From Hyphomonas sp. (GTDB taxonomy: Bacteria; Pseudomonadota; Alphaproteobacteria; Caulobacterales; Hyphomonadaceae), in assembly GCA_013791775.1 (NCBI GenBank), contig VMTE01000012.1, forward strand, positions 122,694-186,693: a stretch of 64,000 nt of DNA. The letters are read 5' to 3'. Positions within the stretch are counted from its first letter, which is position 1. Each line of letters starts with the position of its first letter. Both the position numbers and the translations under genes were made by a program. The notes below the pieces were generated by a model, which was given only the letters and a program-made list of their open reading frames with translations, made no database searches and had not been told where the DNA came from. Shown here in pieces: positions 8,668 to 17,003 of this stretch.

Positions 8668-9442
8668 AAAGCATATCGCGCTGCTCTCGGGCCTTGCGAG
8701 CCGGTCAGCGCAGCCAGCCGACCTCGCCGGACTGATGGTGGCGCGCCGGGAGCCGGGCCAGCGCGCGCTTGTCTATCGAAATTCCGGGATCGCGGCCTGC
8801 ACCGATGCACTAAGGTCGAACTATCAGCGCCTTGCGCGGGTCACGGGCGACACTTTCTTTCGCGGGCTCGCGCATGCGTATATTGATCAGCACCCGCCTG
8901 TGGAGCACAGCCTCGTTGGCTACGGACACGAGCTGCCAGACTTTATCGACGCCGCCGCCGACAGGCACGGGCTCTCCTGGCTGGGTGACTTTGCCCGTCT
9001 TGACCGTGGGTGGCTCAATGCGCATCTCGCTGCGGATCGCGCGCTGCTCGCCCCAACCGCACTGGACGGCCTTGGCGACGAAGCGCTGATCTCGGCACGG
9101 ATCATGTTCCACCCGAGCCTTACGCTCGTGCAGACGCGTTGGCGGCTCTGGGATCTCTGGAGAGAAGCCGGCGACGAAAATTTCAGCGAGTCGCCGAGAA
9201 CCCTTCTCCAGCAGGAGGATGCCGTCCTCTTCTGGAGGCCAGGACACGACGTCAGCGCGCGGCAACTGCCTGCGCCGCAAGCTGCATTCATCGCATCCCT
9301 TCGCGGCGGCGAAGTGCTTTGTGCCGCCTGCACGCGGGTACTTTCCATGGCGCCGGGCGAGGATCTCCCGGGTCTTGTCGCGTCAGTCCTTGCCGCCGGA
9401 TTCATTACTGACATCAACACATCAACGGGGGATTCCCAGTGA
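8654..9442 (+). CDS. bufC: DUF2063 bufferin-maturation partner (BufC)
   Basis: A 262-residue cytoplasmic protein with the N-terminal DUF2063 helical domain (ALVYRNSGIAACTDALRSNY, about residues 35-54, and FFRGLAHAYIDQHPP). In bufferin loci this protein presents the precursor to the MNIO enzyme. The C-terminal half carries a divergent winged-helix-like segment with LLQQEDAVLFWRPG. It overlaps bufB at its start and the DoxX gene at its end (GTGA), consistent with one translationally coupled operon. Confidence 0.93.
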   Translation: MTPLEKHIALLSGLASRSAQPADLAGLMVARREPGQRALVYRNSGIAACTDALRSNYQRLARVTGDTFFRGLAHAYIDQHPPVEHSLVGYGHELPDFIDAAADRHGLSWLGDFARLDRGWLNAHLAADRALLAPTALDGLGDEALISARIMFHPSLTLVQTRWRLWDLWREAGDENFSESPRTLLQQEDAVLFWRPGHDVSARQLPAPQAAFIASLRGGEVLCAACTRVLSMAPGEDLPGLVASVLAAGFITDINTSTGDSQ

Positions 9443-9975
9443 CACTTCCTGATCGCATGCGAACAGTCTATGCTTGGCTTGCGTCCAAGGCTGACCTTGC
9501 AGAACCGGCGGCGCTCCTCCTGGCGCGCCTTGCGGTTGCCCGCGTCTTCTTCATGTCGGGCCTCACAAAATGGAGCGGGTTCCTGTCGTTCAATCCCGAC
9601 AAGTATGACCTGTTCCTCTACGAGTTCTTCTGCCCCGAAGAGACCAGGCCCGGTGCACTCGTACTCTGTACCGACCAGGCGGAAGGAACCTATGCACCGA
9701 CGACCCAGTGGATCGTCGAACGGTTCGCAAACGTGGCGGGGATCATGGAGATCCTCTTGCCGGTCCTGCTGGTATTGGGGTTTACGTCGCGCCTCGCTGC
9801 GACCGGCCTTCTGGCAATGACACTTGTGATCGAACGCCTTGTTTTCCCGGATGCCGACAGCTGGTGGGGAAGTCATGCCTGGTGGGCGGCCATCCTGTTC
9901 GTGCTCGTGACCCGCGGTCCCGGCGCCTGGTCGCTTGACCGCTTGCTCGGCCTCGACGGCGCCCGGAAGGCCTGA
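9439..9975 (+). CDS. bufD: DoxX-family membrane protein (BufD)
   Basis: A 178-residue inner-membrane protein with four predicted helices of the DoxX type: AALLLARLAVARVFFMSGLTK, then IMEILLPVLLVLGF, AATGLLAMTLVIERL and AILFVLVTRGPGA. A Cys-containing loop (FCPEE and LCTDQ) lies between helices 1 and 2. DoxX proteins are the usual fourth gene of bufferin operons. The start is a GTG overlapping the bufC stop. Its exact function is unknown; a redox link to the respiratory chain is inferred for the family. Confidence 0.9.
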   Translation: MTLPDRMRTVYAWLASKADLAEPAALLLARLAVARVFFMSGLTKWSGFLSFNPDKYDLFLYEFFCPEETRPGALVLCTDQAEGTYAPTTQWIVERFANVAGIMEILLPVLLVLGFTSRLAATGLLAMTLVIERLVFPDADSWWGSHAWWAAILFVLVTRGPGAWSLDRLLGLDGARKA

Positions 9976-9978
9976 TTC

Positions 9979-11634
9979 ATGTCGGGGGAACGGGGCCGGA
10001 TCAGCTTGAAGCACTTCTGGTACGGGTGCGGCGCGCTCGGTGTGGGAGCAATCACAGTCCTTGTGTTGAGCTCGGGCTGGATGGGACTGCGTCTATTCCA
10101 GCTTGAATGGGTACCTCAGGGCCAGACAGAACTCACGTTCGAGCCAGTGAAACTTGACTTCGGGAACCGCACCGATCTCACCGGAAAGTCAGGATCTCTG
10201 CCCTTCATGGCGGGTGTCGTCATTGATCTGGATGCGGATGGCCGCGACGAACTCATCCTGGGCGGCGGTCGCGGCCAGACGGACGGCATTTTTGCACTCG
10301 CCACTGATTTTCGATCAATGGTCGACCTGTCCGGAAGATATACCATCGGCAAGCTTCCGGATGACGCCACAATGGGGGGAACATCGACTGACATCGACGC
10401 AGATGGCCTGCCAGACCTTTTGCTGGCTCGCGAAAGCGGTGTCTGGATATTCCGTAACCTGGGCGGGTCCTTTGACGAGGGTGAACGTGTATTTGTACCG
10501 CCTGCGGACGACCGCACGACAATCATTTCCATAAGCTCCGGGGACATCAACGCGGACGGCTTCGTGGATCTCTATCTGTCCGGGTATATTCGGAATGCCG
10601 ACGTCGAAGGCGAGACGATCTTCACAAATGACTACGGTGGATACGCATATCTTCTGACCAGTGACGGTGCGGGTGTCTTCACCGATGTCACATCTGACTG
10701 GGGGCTGCGCCGCCGGCATAACACGTTCACCGCTGTGTTCGCGGATATTGACGAAAACGGCACAGCCGATCTCGTCGTGGCGCAGGATACCGGCGTCGTG
10801 GAAACCTGGCGCAACACGGGCACACCTCCCCTGGAATCGAACTCCAATCCATCCGTATTCTCCTACCCCATGGGCATCGCGGCCGGCGACTTCAATGACG
10901 ACGCCCATCTCGACTTCTACTTCTCGAATGTCGGACACACCCTGCCGGAAGGCCTGTTGAGAGGTGACCTTCCTGGGGCAGCGGAATTCAATCCGAACTA
11001 CATGCTGTTTGCCGGCGATGGGAAGGGCAGCTTTGCGGATGTCGCAACGGACATGCGGGCGGCGAGACTTGGCTTCGGATGGGGCGCGGTTGCCGCAGAC
11101 TATAATCTGGACGGCCTCGAAGACATCGCCGTGGCCCAGAATTATGCAAAGTTCGGTCAACCCGCCATCATTCATCGCTATGCGGGAAAGTTGCTTCTCA
11201 ATGTCGATGGCGATCATTTTGAACCGGTCGAGAAGCGTGCCGGAGTCGCCAACCGGCTATTCGCCATAACGCCGCTTGTGTGTGATCTGGACGGCGATGG
11301 CCGGCCCGATCTTGTCTGGGTAAACCTGAACGGGCCTGCGCGCGTCTTCCTGAACCGGATGCCGGAGGCCCAAAGCGTGAGCCTGCGTTTTGACGATTCT
11401 CCGTCCGCCTACGGCGCTGTGATTGAAGCAAGCGTTTCGGGTCGGCGGATCATGCGCCAAGTCGTTCCGGGACAGGGACTTGCCTCTGACTCTTCAGCGA
11501 ACCTGATTGTTGGTCTGGGCGAGGCCCAAAAGATCGACCGGCTGAATGTAACGTTTCCGGATGGCCGGGTTCTGGCGTTCAACGACGTGCCGGCCGGACA
11601 GGTTCTGGATCTGCGCAGGGATGCCGGCCTTTGA
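9979..11634 (+). CDS. FG-GAP/VCBS repeat protein with membrane anchor
   Basis: A 551-residue protein with an N-terminal transmembrane anchor (GCGALGVGAITVLVLSSG, about residues 12-29) and a large extracytoplasmic part. Seven calcium-binding DxDxDGxxD loops are visible: DLDADGRDE, DIDADGLPD, DINADGFVD, DIDENGTAD, DFNDDAHLD, DYNLDGLED and DLDGDGRPD, typical of a beta-propeller. The end (about residues 505-551) resembles an ASPIC/UnbV domain. Four bases after the DoxX gene and coupled to the next gene, it is part of the bufferin operon, where such a protein is not a standard member. A role as periplasmic scaffold or partner of mature bufferin is inference. Confidence 0.87.
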   Translation: MSGERGRISLKHFWYGCGALGVGAITVLVLSSGWMGLRLFQLEWVPQGQTELTFEPVKLDFGNRTDLTGKSGSLPFMAGVVIDLDADGRDELILGGGRGQTDGIFALATDFRSMVDLSGRYTIGKLPDDATMGGTSTDIDADGLPDLLLARESGVWIFRNLGGSFDEGERVFVPPADDRTTIISISSGDINADGFVDLYLSGYIRNADVEGETIFTNDYGGYAYLLTSDGAGVFTDVTSDWGLRRRHNTFTAVFADIDENGTADLVVAQDTGVVETWRNTGTPPLESNSNPSVFSYPMGIAAGDFNDDAHLDFYFSNVGHTLPEGLLRGDLPGAAEFNPNYMLFAGDGKGSFADVATDMRAARLGFGWGAVAADYNLDGLEDIAVAQNYAKFGQPAIIHRYAGKLLLNVDGDHFEPVEKRAGVANRLFAITPLVCDLDGDGRPDLVWVNLNGPARVFLNRMPEAQSVSLRFDDSPSAYGAVIEASVSGRRIMRQVVPGQGLASDSSANLIVGLGEAQKIDRLNVTFPDGRVLAFNDVPAGQVLDLRRDAGL

Positions 11635-12299
11635 CCAAAGCACCGCACGATCCGGACCCGCTCCTCGGCTATGGCGTCGCCGGCCTCGCCGGCGCCTTGT
11701 TGACCGGCCTCGGCGAAGGCCTGCTGCAACTCAGTCCGGGCGGGAATTATGCTGATTCCCATTACGCCTATTTTGCACAGGTCCCGGAGGCGCGCCTTTT
11801 CCTCGGCCACTTTCTCAGCATAGCTTCGGCGCCTTTGTACGTCGCAGGGTACTGGCACCTGACGGGTAACCTTCTGGCGGACCACCGCCGCGCCCGTCTG
11901 ATTGTCTTTGCAGCCTGCGCCTATGCGTTCGTCATCGGGACGGTCTGGATCGGGCAGCGTGCCTTCCTCGGTCTGACGGTCCAGGCGATCGATGTCGGAC
12001 GCGCAGATGCAATCCTGCTTGCCGGATTCTCTGCGCTCAACGAGCCGCTGGTTAATGTTCTCCGGATCACCCTTCTCACCTTCTCTGTCATCTGGACTCT
12101 GCAGATCATGCGCGGCAGGTCGCACTATCCACTCTGGATGGCCATGTTGAGCCCGGCTGTCCTGATCGCCGTCATTTTCGGCGTGTACATTCTCTGGCCG
12201 GGCCCTGGATCGTGGCTCGTACCGACGGCGCTGAACACGGCGCACGCCGTCCTTTTTTCCGCATCGCTTTGTTCACTAAGTTTCAAGGTCCGCTCATGA
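11631..12299 (+). CDS. Polytopic membrane protein, unknown function
   Basis: A 222-residue integral membrane protein with about six to seven predicted helices (for example GVAGLAGALLTGLGEGLL, SIASAPLYVAGYWHLTGNLL, LIVFAACAYAFVIGTVWIG and AVLIAVIFGVYILWPGPG). It resembles a DUF6796-like family from memory, which needs a profile search. The start is a TTG that overlaps the TGA of the preceding gene, so translation is coupled. The position in the bufferin operon is the only functional clue. Confidence 0.75.
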   Translation: MTKAPHDPDPLLGYGVAGLAGALLTGLGEGLLQLSPGGNYADSHYAYFAQVPEARLFLGHFLSIASAPLYVAGYWHLTGNLLADHRRARLIVFAACAYAFVIGTVWIGQRAFLGLTVQAIDVGRADAILLAGFSALNEPLVNVLRITLLTFSVIWTLQIMRGRSHYPLWMAMLSPAVLIAVIFGVYILWPGPGSWLVPTALNTAHAVLFSASLCSLSFKVRS

Positions 12300-12673
12300 A
12301 CCGGCTGTTTTTGATTGCCGCAATTTCGATGGCAGGCTTTCTGGGTACACTGAGCATCACTTTTGCTCCGAGTGGCGAGTCTGCTGCCTGTCCAATACTC
12401 GGTGCAGTATCAGCATGTGCTTTTGCCCTGGGCGGATACAGCGCAATGGCTGCTTCAACGCTGTTTTCGGGCTGGCGAGCAGCCGCCGTCTTTCTGCCCG
12501 GTTGGATCATCACGCTCAGCGTATCGGTCTCAGGCGCGCTTGCAGGCGCGATGGCCGGAGGCGCCGCATCCGTCCTGCTTCTGACCAATCTCCTTTCCGT
12601 GGTCACGGTAATGACGCTCGGGGCAGTCTGGGTCAGACCCTACCTGTGCCGGACTGTCTGGAGCCGCCGATGA
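12296..12673 (+). CDS. Small membrane protein, unknown function
   Basis: A 125-residue protein with three to four hydrophobic segments (LFLIAAISMAGFLGTLSI, ACPILGAVSACAFALGG, AAAVFLPGWIITLSVSVSGALAGAMAGGA, VVTVMTLGAVWV). I do not recognise a family. The start at 12296 (MNRLFL) overlaps the preceding stop as ATGA, and the stop overlaps the next ATG. Small residues dominate the helices, which suggests tight packing, perhaps with the preceding membrane protein. Confidence 0.7.
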   Translation: MNRLFLIAAISMAGFLGTLSITFAPSGESAACPILGAVSACAFALGGYSAMAASTLFSGWRAAAVFLPGWIITLSVSVSGALAGAMAGGAASVLLLTNLLSVVTVMTLGAVWVRPYLCRTVWSRR

Positions 12674-13911
12674 GGTACGTCTTCGCCGCCGCGACACTCC
12701 TGATCAGCAGTTGCGCCAGCAGCTATCCGGCCGCAATCGCGCCGTCCGGCTGGACCGGGAACGGTCTTACAAGCAGGGAGGTCCAAGACCTGACGTCTGG
12801 CGAACTTCTCTATGTGACGGACCGGGCGCCGGAGCGCGGCGGCTACGGCGCCGAGCGCTCGACATCGATGGCTGCCGGCAAGGCCCGCATCGATGTTAAG
12901 GGTATGGACGCGCAAGCCTATCGCACATTCATGTCTGGCGAAAATGATGACCGGCCCGCCTACACGGCTGAAACGGTCGAGGAAATCATCCGGTTCCCCG
13001 GCACGCCGCTCGCCTTCTCGATCGAGAACGGCGTGCTCTCGCGCGAGCGGCCGTCCCTCGCGCGGTACCAGGAAGCCGGCAGGGCCTTTCAAGAACTGCT
13101 CGCTGAGAGGCTCACCAGGCAAGATTCACAGGAAGTGCTGCTCTACGTCCACGGCTTCAACAACACATTCGAGCATGGCGCCTTCAACCTGTTCGAAGTC
13201 TGGAATGCATCAGGGCGCACCGCAGTGCCCGTGCTTTTCAGTTGGCCTACGGGCGGGCGTTCCGTCCTTGGCTATCTCGGGGATACTCAGGACGGAGATT
13301 TCGCGATCTTTCACCTGAAGGAGCTGATCCGTCTCATCAGCGCAACGCCGGAAGTAGACTCCGTCACGATCCTGGCGCACAGCCGGGGTGTGTCGCTGGC
13401 AACAGATGCGCTCCGGGAGCTGATGATCGAGGCGCGCGGATCGGACCTGTCGATGCGCGACACCTACAGAATCGAGAACCTGATCCTTGCAGCGCCGGAC
13501 ATGGACCTCGGCGTCATGGAGCAGAGACTGGTCGCCGAAGCCTTCGGCATGGGGTTCGGCCAGATCAATGTCTATGTAAATCCGGGCGACGACGCGCTCG
13601 GCTTGTCCGGATGGGTGTTCGGTGCGCGCCGGTTCGGCGCGATGACCGTCGAAACCATGTCGGACGAATCAAAGGCCGTGTTCAGAGGCGTACGGTCCGT
13701 GTCCTTCATTGCCGTCGAGGATGCGAACAGCTTCGATCCTCACAACTATTTTCGTCGCCATCCGGGCGTCCTGGCTGATATCGGCACAACCATCCAGACC
13801 GGGGCCCATCCGGGCGATCCCGAACGTCCCCTGGAAAAAGGCGAGCTGAACTTCTGGAAAATCGATCGGCGATATATGCCTAATCTGCCGCCCGAGCCGA
13901 AAGATCCCTGA
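12670..13911 (+). CDS. Alpha/beta hydrolase lipoprotein, DUF900 type
   Basis: A 413-residue protein. It starts with a lipoprotein signal (LLISSCAS, lipid-modified Cys at about residue 16) and carries an alpha/beta hydrolase fold of the DUF900 type: VLLYVHGFNNTFEHG (oxyanion-hole region, about residue 160), FSWPTGG (about 192) and the nucleophile elbow LAHSRGVSLA (Ser about 237 in the H-S-R-G context). The start at 12670 overlaps the preceding stop. Probably attached to the periplasmic face of a membrane. The substrate is unknown, and its place in a bufferin operon is unusual. Confidence 0.83.
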   Translation: MRYVFAAATLLISSCASSYPAAIAPSGWTGNGLTSREVQDLTSGELLYVTDRAPERGGYGAERSTSMAAGKARIDVKGMDAQAYRTFMSGENDDRPAYTAETVEEIIRFPGTPLAFSIENGVLSRERPSLARYQEAGRAFQELLAERLTRQDSQEVLLYVHGFNNTFEHGAFNLFEVWNASGRTAVPVLFSWPTGGRSVLGYLGDTQDGDFAIFHLKELIRLISATPEVDSVTILAHSRGVSLATDALRELMIEARGSDLSMRDTYRIENLILAAPDMDLGVMEQRLVAEAFGMGFGQINVYVNPGDDALGLSGWVFGARRFGAMTVETMSDESKAVFRGVRSVSFIAVEDANSFDPHNYFRRHPGVLADIGTTIQTGAHPGDPERPLEKGELNFWKIDRRYMPNLPPEPKDP

Positions 13912-13914
13912 ACA

Positions 13915-14106
13915 ATGCGCCCCATCCTGGTCCGAGCGGTCATCATTGCCTTGATTGTGGGCTCTCTGCTGACACTGATCAATCAATTCGAGCGCGTCGC
14001 CGCGTTCGAATTGCCCAACCTCTGGAAGATGGGTCTGAGCTACGTCGTACCCTTCTGCGTTTCTCTGTTCAGCGCGCTGGCGGCCAAGGCGCCGCCGCGG
14101 GACTGA
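13915..14106 (+). CDS. NrtS-like small membrane protein
   Basis: A 63-residue protein with two membrane helices: AVIIALIVGSLLTLINQFE (about 8-26) and LSYVVPFCVSLFSALAAK (about 41-58). The pattern I-VG-LTLINQ followed by YxVPFCVS matches the NrtS mini-protein family, linked to nitrate/nitrite transport in cyanobacteria. It starts 3 bp after the hydrolase and is the last gene of the operon; its stop lies next to the stop of the convergent thioredoxin gene. The name rests on short motifs only, and an effect on nitrate is not implied by the copper context. Confidence 0.7.
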   Translation: MRPILVRAVIIALIVGSLLTLINQFERVAAFELPNLWKMGLSYVVPFCVSLFSALAAKAPPRD

Positions 14107-14107
14107 G

Positions 14108-14551
14108 TCAGCTGCCGGCCTGCGCCGCCCGGATACGCTCGGAGATTCCCGCTTCCGTTTCCTTGTGCGTGACCAGATCTATGACGGCCTGGCTCTGCAC
14201 ATCAACGAGCAAGAGCTGGCCGGTCTTGATCCCGCCCGCAAAATGCGCGCGGATTGCCGGGCCGACTCCGAGCCGGTCTGCCTCGGCGAACACGGCCTCC
14301 CTGTCGCGCTTTGTGTAGTCAATGCGCACAAAGCTGACCCCGTCCCAGTCGCCGGACGCAGCCACAGCGTCAAGTTTGGGATCAAGCGCCCGGCAGTTCG
14401 GGCACCAATCTGCGTAGACGCGAACCGCTGCAATTTCGGACGAAGCGACCGGACGGCTCGCCTCGCCGGCCGGCCGGCTTGATTCGGCACAGGCGGAAAG
14501 TGGCGCAATCGCGATGAGCATGGCGGTGGCAGCGGCAAACAGGGATTTCAT
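14108..14551 (-). CDS. Thioredoxin-like lipoprotein
   Basis: A 147-residue exported thioredoxin-fold protein. The signal peptide ends in LSAC (Cys 21), a good lipobox. The redox motif WCPNC (about residues 50-54) follows VRVYAD, and the rest matches a shortened thioredoxin domain (VRIDYTKRD, LLLVD). Likely role is reduction or oxidation of cysteines in the periplasm. It is transcribed towards the bufferin operon and shares its terminator region with it. A role in keeping bufferin or copper-protein thiols reduced is conceivable but not shown. Confidence 0.85.
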   Translation of the reverse strand: MKSLFAAATAMLIAIAPLSACAESSRPAGEASRPVASSEIAAVRVYADWCPNCRALDPKLDAVAASGDWDGVSFVRIDYTKRDREAVFAEADRLGVGPAIRAHFAGGIKTGQLLLVDVQSQAVIDLVTHKETEAGISERIRAAQAGS

Positions 14552-14643
14552 GGTCTCAACTCCTTCAGGTGTCGGCGGACAATTCCGGAAGTCTAGCTTG
14601 TCCCTTCGCTGCGCGGCACTGACAATTGCGTGATATGGCTTGC

Positions 14644-14688
14644 TTAGTTGGCTGACGAGCAGATATTCCGGACTCGGCAGTCAACTAA
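14644..14688. repeat. Long inverted repeat at the start of a DoxX-like gene
   Basis: Arms TTAGTTGGCTGACGAG (14644-14659) and CTCGGCAGTCAACTAA (14673-14688) match at 14 of 16 positions around a 13-bp centre. The right arm runs into the probable ATG at 14688. It is a good operator candidate for a dimer-of-dimers regulator. Confidence 0.5.
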
Positions 14689-15125
14689 TGGATTCTCGTC
14701 TCATGCGCCCTTTCCTCACCGCAGCGCCCTCTGTCATCCTTGCCGCGTTCCTTGTCTTCATGGGAATTCAGAAGTTTGCGGGAAATGTGCCCATTTTCTC
14801 GATCATCGAAGCAAATGTCAGCGACAAGACCGGCATCACGCTGGCCTTCATTGAGCCTTTCGGGCGATATTTCACGGGGGCGCTTGAGTTCCTTGCGGCC
14901 GGACTCCTTCTGACCAAACGATTCTGGGGCGGCGTCCTTGCCACCATGGTTGCCGCCGGCGCGGTGGCGGCACACCTCACATTCCTTGGCATATCCACTC
15001 CTGAATCCAGCGCGTCCGGCGCCGCTGAAAGCCCGGTGCTGTTCTACATGGCGCTCGGAGCGCTCGCACTTTCGGCGCTGGTTACGTTTCTTGCCCGCCC
15101 CCAGCAGGCACCTGCACAAACCTGA
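14688..15125 (+). CDS. DoxX-like membrane protein
   Basis: A protein of about 145 residues with four membrane helices (SVILAAFLVFMGIQKFAG, FTGALEFLAAGLLLTKRFWGG, ATMVAAGAVAAHLTFLG, MALGALALSALVTFLA), in the DoxX-like order. The start is uncertain between 14688 (MDSRLMRPFL) and 14703 (MRPFLT); neither has a clear ribosome-binding site, and 14688 touches the inverted repeat. Probably expressed with the next membrane gene (8 bp apart). Function unknown. Confidence 0.72.
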   Translation: MDSRLMRPFLTAAPSVILAAFLVFMGIQKFAGNVPIFSIIEANVSDKTGITLAFIEPFGRYFTGALEFLAAGLLLTKRFWGGVLATMVAAGAVAAHLTFLGISTPESSASGAAESPVLFYMALGALALSALVTFLARPQQAPAQT

Positions 15126-15133
15126 ATCTGGAA

Positions 15134-15574
15134 ATGAATTCCGTTCTCAACAGGTTGCAGTCGATCTCGCGATCCTTTCAGAGCCTGCCCCTCTGGGTCA
15201 GGATCTGGATTGCGGGCTGGCTTGTGCCGGTCAACGCAGCCTCTGTATTCTTCCTGGACACACCGATTGGCTTTTGGACGGCGATCAGCGCTGGCCTGGT
15301 CGGCATCAGCAATACGTGGCTGGCCTTCCGCCTCCGGGGGCTCTCCCGCGCACTTGCCTTTCCTCACCTGGCCGTGTGGGTGCCGCTCTGCCTGGTGATC
15401 GCCGCACGTCTGAGCGGACCAGATGCAGAGACAATGGGGCGCGCCGAATTCCTGTACGGCGCCATTGTGCTGGCAACCAACACCGTTTCCATCGGATTCG
15501 ACCTGGTTGATGCTTTCCGATGGATTGCCGGTGATCGGTCCGTACCCGGACCGGGCGCCTCCGAACAGGCATAG
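15134..15574 (+). CDS. Membrane protein, unknown function
   Basis: A 146-residue protein with about four hydrophobic segments (WVRIWIAGWLVPVNAASVFFL, AISAGLVGISNTWLAF, LAVWVPLCLVIAARL, GAIVLATNTVSIGFDLVDAF). I do not recognise the family with confidence; the N- and C-terminal style is that of small conserved proteobacterial membrane proteins. It follows the DoxX-like gene by 8 bp and is probably in the same transcript. Convergent with the TetR gene at 15609. Confidence 0.7.
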   Translation: MNSVLNRLQSISRSFQSLPLWVRIWIAGWLVPVNAASVFFLDTPIGFWTAISAGLVGISNTWLAFRLRGLSRALAFPHLAVWVPLCLVIAARLSGPDAETMGRAEFLYGAIVLATNTVSIGFDLVDAFRWIAGDRSVPGPGASEQA

Positions 15575-15608
15575 TGCGGCCTACGCGCCCGGAAGCGCCG
15601 GCAGAAAT

Positions 15609-16199
15609 TCAAGCTCGGCGTGACAATCGCGCAAGCTCAATGAGCCGGCCAAGCTCTCCGGCTGTCGCTTCGACGGGTTTGCGACTCCGGTCAACGCGCG
15701 CCTGGATCAGACTGCCCTGCAGCGCAGAGATGCAAAGCACCGCCAGGCGGCTTGCCTCCGCGCGGGAAAATCCATCTTCAACGAGCTTCGCTTCAATCAG
15801 CGCCTGCCTCGAACTGTACGCCTTCCGCGCAGCTTCGGTGACCCGTCGATCCGTTGGCGCGAGTTCAAGGATGACCGTGGTGATGGGGCAGCCATCCCGG
15901 TACCCTGACTTTTCCAACCAGCCTGCAAGAAGCCGCGCATGCTCACGCAGGAGTTCTGAGGTTGAGTTGGATTTCCGTACCAGCGTTTCCACGGTCTGGA
16001 CCACGCGCCGGCCGGCTTCCTCAACCGCCGCCGCCGCGATCGACGGTTTGCCCTCCGGAAAATAGTGGTAGAGCGATCCCTTCGGCGCGCCGGATGCATC
16101 GACGAGGTCATTGAGCCCGGTCGCCGCATAGCCCTGCTGGCGAAACAATCTCACTGCGGCGTCGATGACCGGTGCGCGGTGGCGTTGCCTGGGCGCCAT
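15609..16199 (-). CDS. TetR/AcrR family regulator
   Basis: A 196-residue repressor. The helix-turn-helix lies at about residues 8-50 (AAVRLFRQQGYAATGLNDLV, then GSLYHYFPEGK). The C-terminal domain with YRDGCPITTVILELAP places it in the LmrA/YxaF-like subgroup. I start it at 16199 (MAPRQRHRAP). Divergent from the enoyl-CoA hydratase-like gene with a palindromic operator between them, so it very probably controls that gene and itself. Confidence 0.9.
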   Translation of the reverse strand: MAPRQRHRAPVIDAAVRLFRQQGYAATGLNDLVDASGAPKGSLYHYFPEGKPSIAAAAVEEAGRRVVQTVETLVRKSNSTSELLREHARLLAGWLEKSGYRDGCPITTVILELAPTDRRVTEAARKAYSSRQALIEAKLVEDGFSRAEASRLAVLCISALQGSLIQARVDRSRKPVEATAGELGRLIELARLSRRA

Positions 16200-16228
16200 G
16201 ATACGTCCTCCCGTCAAATCCCAAAACT

Positions 16229-16246
16229 ATATTGACTGGTCTATAT
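16229..16246. promoter_or_regulatory. TetR operator between divergent genes
   Basis: ATATTGACTGGTCTATAT is an 18-bp imperfect dyad (ATATxGACxxGTCxATAT), 29 bp from the TetR start and about 40 bp before the enoyl-CoA hydratase start. Its core GAC-GTC resembles common TetR-family operators. Confidence 0.6.
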
Positions 16247-16287
16247 CAGTTCCACAAGTCTTGGCGCCAAACCAAGGAGCTCCTGTG

Positions 16288-16992
16288 ATGCCGATGCGGA
16301 TAAAGTATGATTGGATCGATGGAAACAGCGTGATTGCGCTGAACGATGGCAAGGCGAACATCATGTCGCCGGCAATGCTGGAACGCTTGGGCGAAGCGCT
16401 CGACCTGGCCGAGCGCAACGGCGGGCCCGTCATCTTGAGATCGGGCATCCCCGGCATTTTTTCAGCCGGCTTTGACCTGTCCGTATTCAAGTCCGGCGAC
16501 CGCGCCGCTTTGCAGGACATGGTGCGGAAAGGGGCAGAACTCGCTGTGAGGCTGCTTGAATTTCCGCATCCGGTCATAGGACTCCTGGAAGGCCATGCTT
16601 ATCCGATGGGAGCGTTCCTTCTGCTCGCCAGCGATGTCCGGATAGCGGTCCGGAGCCCGGTCCGGATCGGTCTCAATGAGGTCGCGATTGGAATTGTCCC
16701 GCCCGCGTTTGCAATTGAGTTGGCACGCAGCCGTCTGCATCCTGCCTGGCTGAACCGGACGGTCGTTCTGGGCGAGATGTTCGAGCCGGATGACGCCTGC
16801 CTTGCCGGATTTGTCGACATGGTGGTCAACGAAGGAGATCTGGAGGCTACACTTGCGAGAACGCTGAAAGCGGTCAGGGCCATCGATCCCGCCGCGCATC
16901 TCGCCGCCAAGAAAAAACTCCGTGGACCCATTGCAGCCAGTATACGCCAGGCAATCGCGCTGGAGCTGAGTTTCGCCGCGCAGCCCGCGTAG
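16288..16992 (+). CDS. Enoyl-CoA hydratase/isomerase family protein
   Basis: A 234-residue crotonase-fold protein. Visible are the N-terminal beta region, the oxyanion-hole segment SAGFDLSVFKSGD (about residues 64-76) and HAYPMGAFLLLASDVRIA (about 107-124). The second catalytic Glu (GxxE in true hydratases) is not obvious in LLEGHAYPMG, so the reaction may differ from simple hydration. An AAGGAG sits before the ATG at 16288, which I prefer to upstream starts in the operator. Regulated probably by the divergent TetR. Confidence 0.85.
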   Translation: MPMRIKYDWIDGNSVIALNDGKANIMSPAMLERLGEALDLAERNGGPVILRSGIPGIFSAGFDLSVFKSGDRAALQDMVRKGAELAVRLLEFPHPVIGLLEGHAYPMGAFLLLASDVRIAVRSPVRIGLNEVAIGIVPPAFAIELARSRLHPAWLNRTVVLGEMFEPDDACLAGFVDMVVNEGDLEATLARTLKAVRAIDPAAHLAAKKKLRGPIAASIRQAIALELSFAAQPA

Positions 16993-17003
16993 ATCCGGGA
17001 CGT

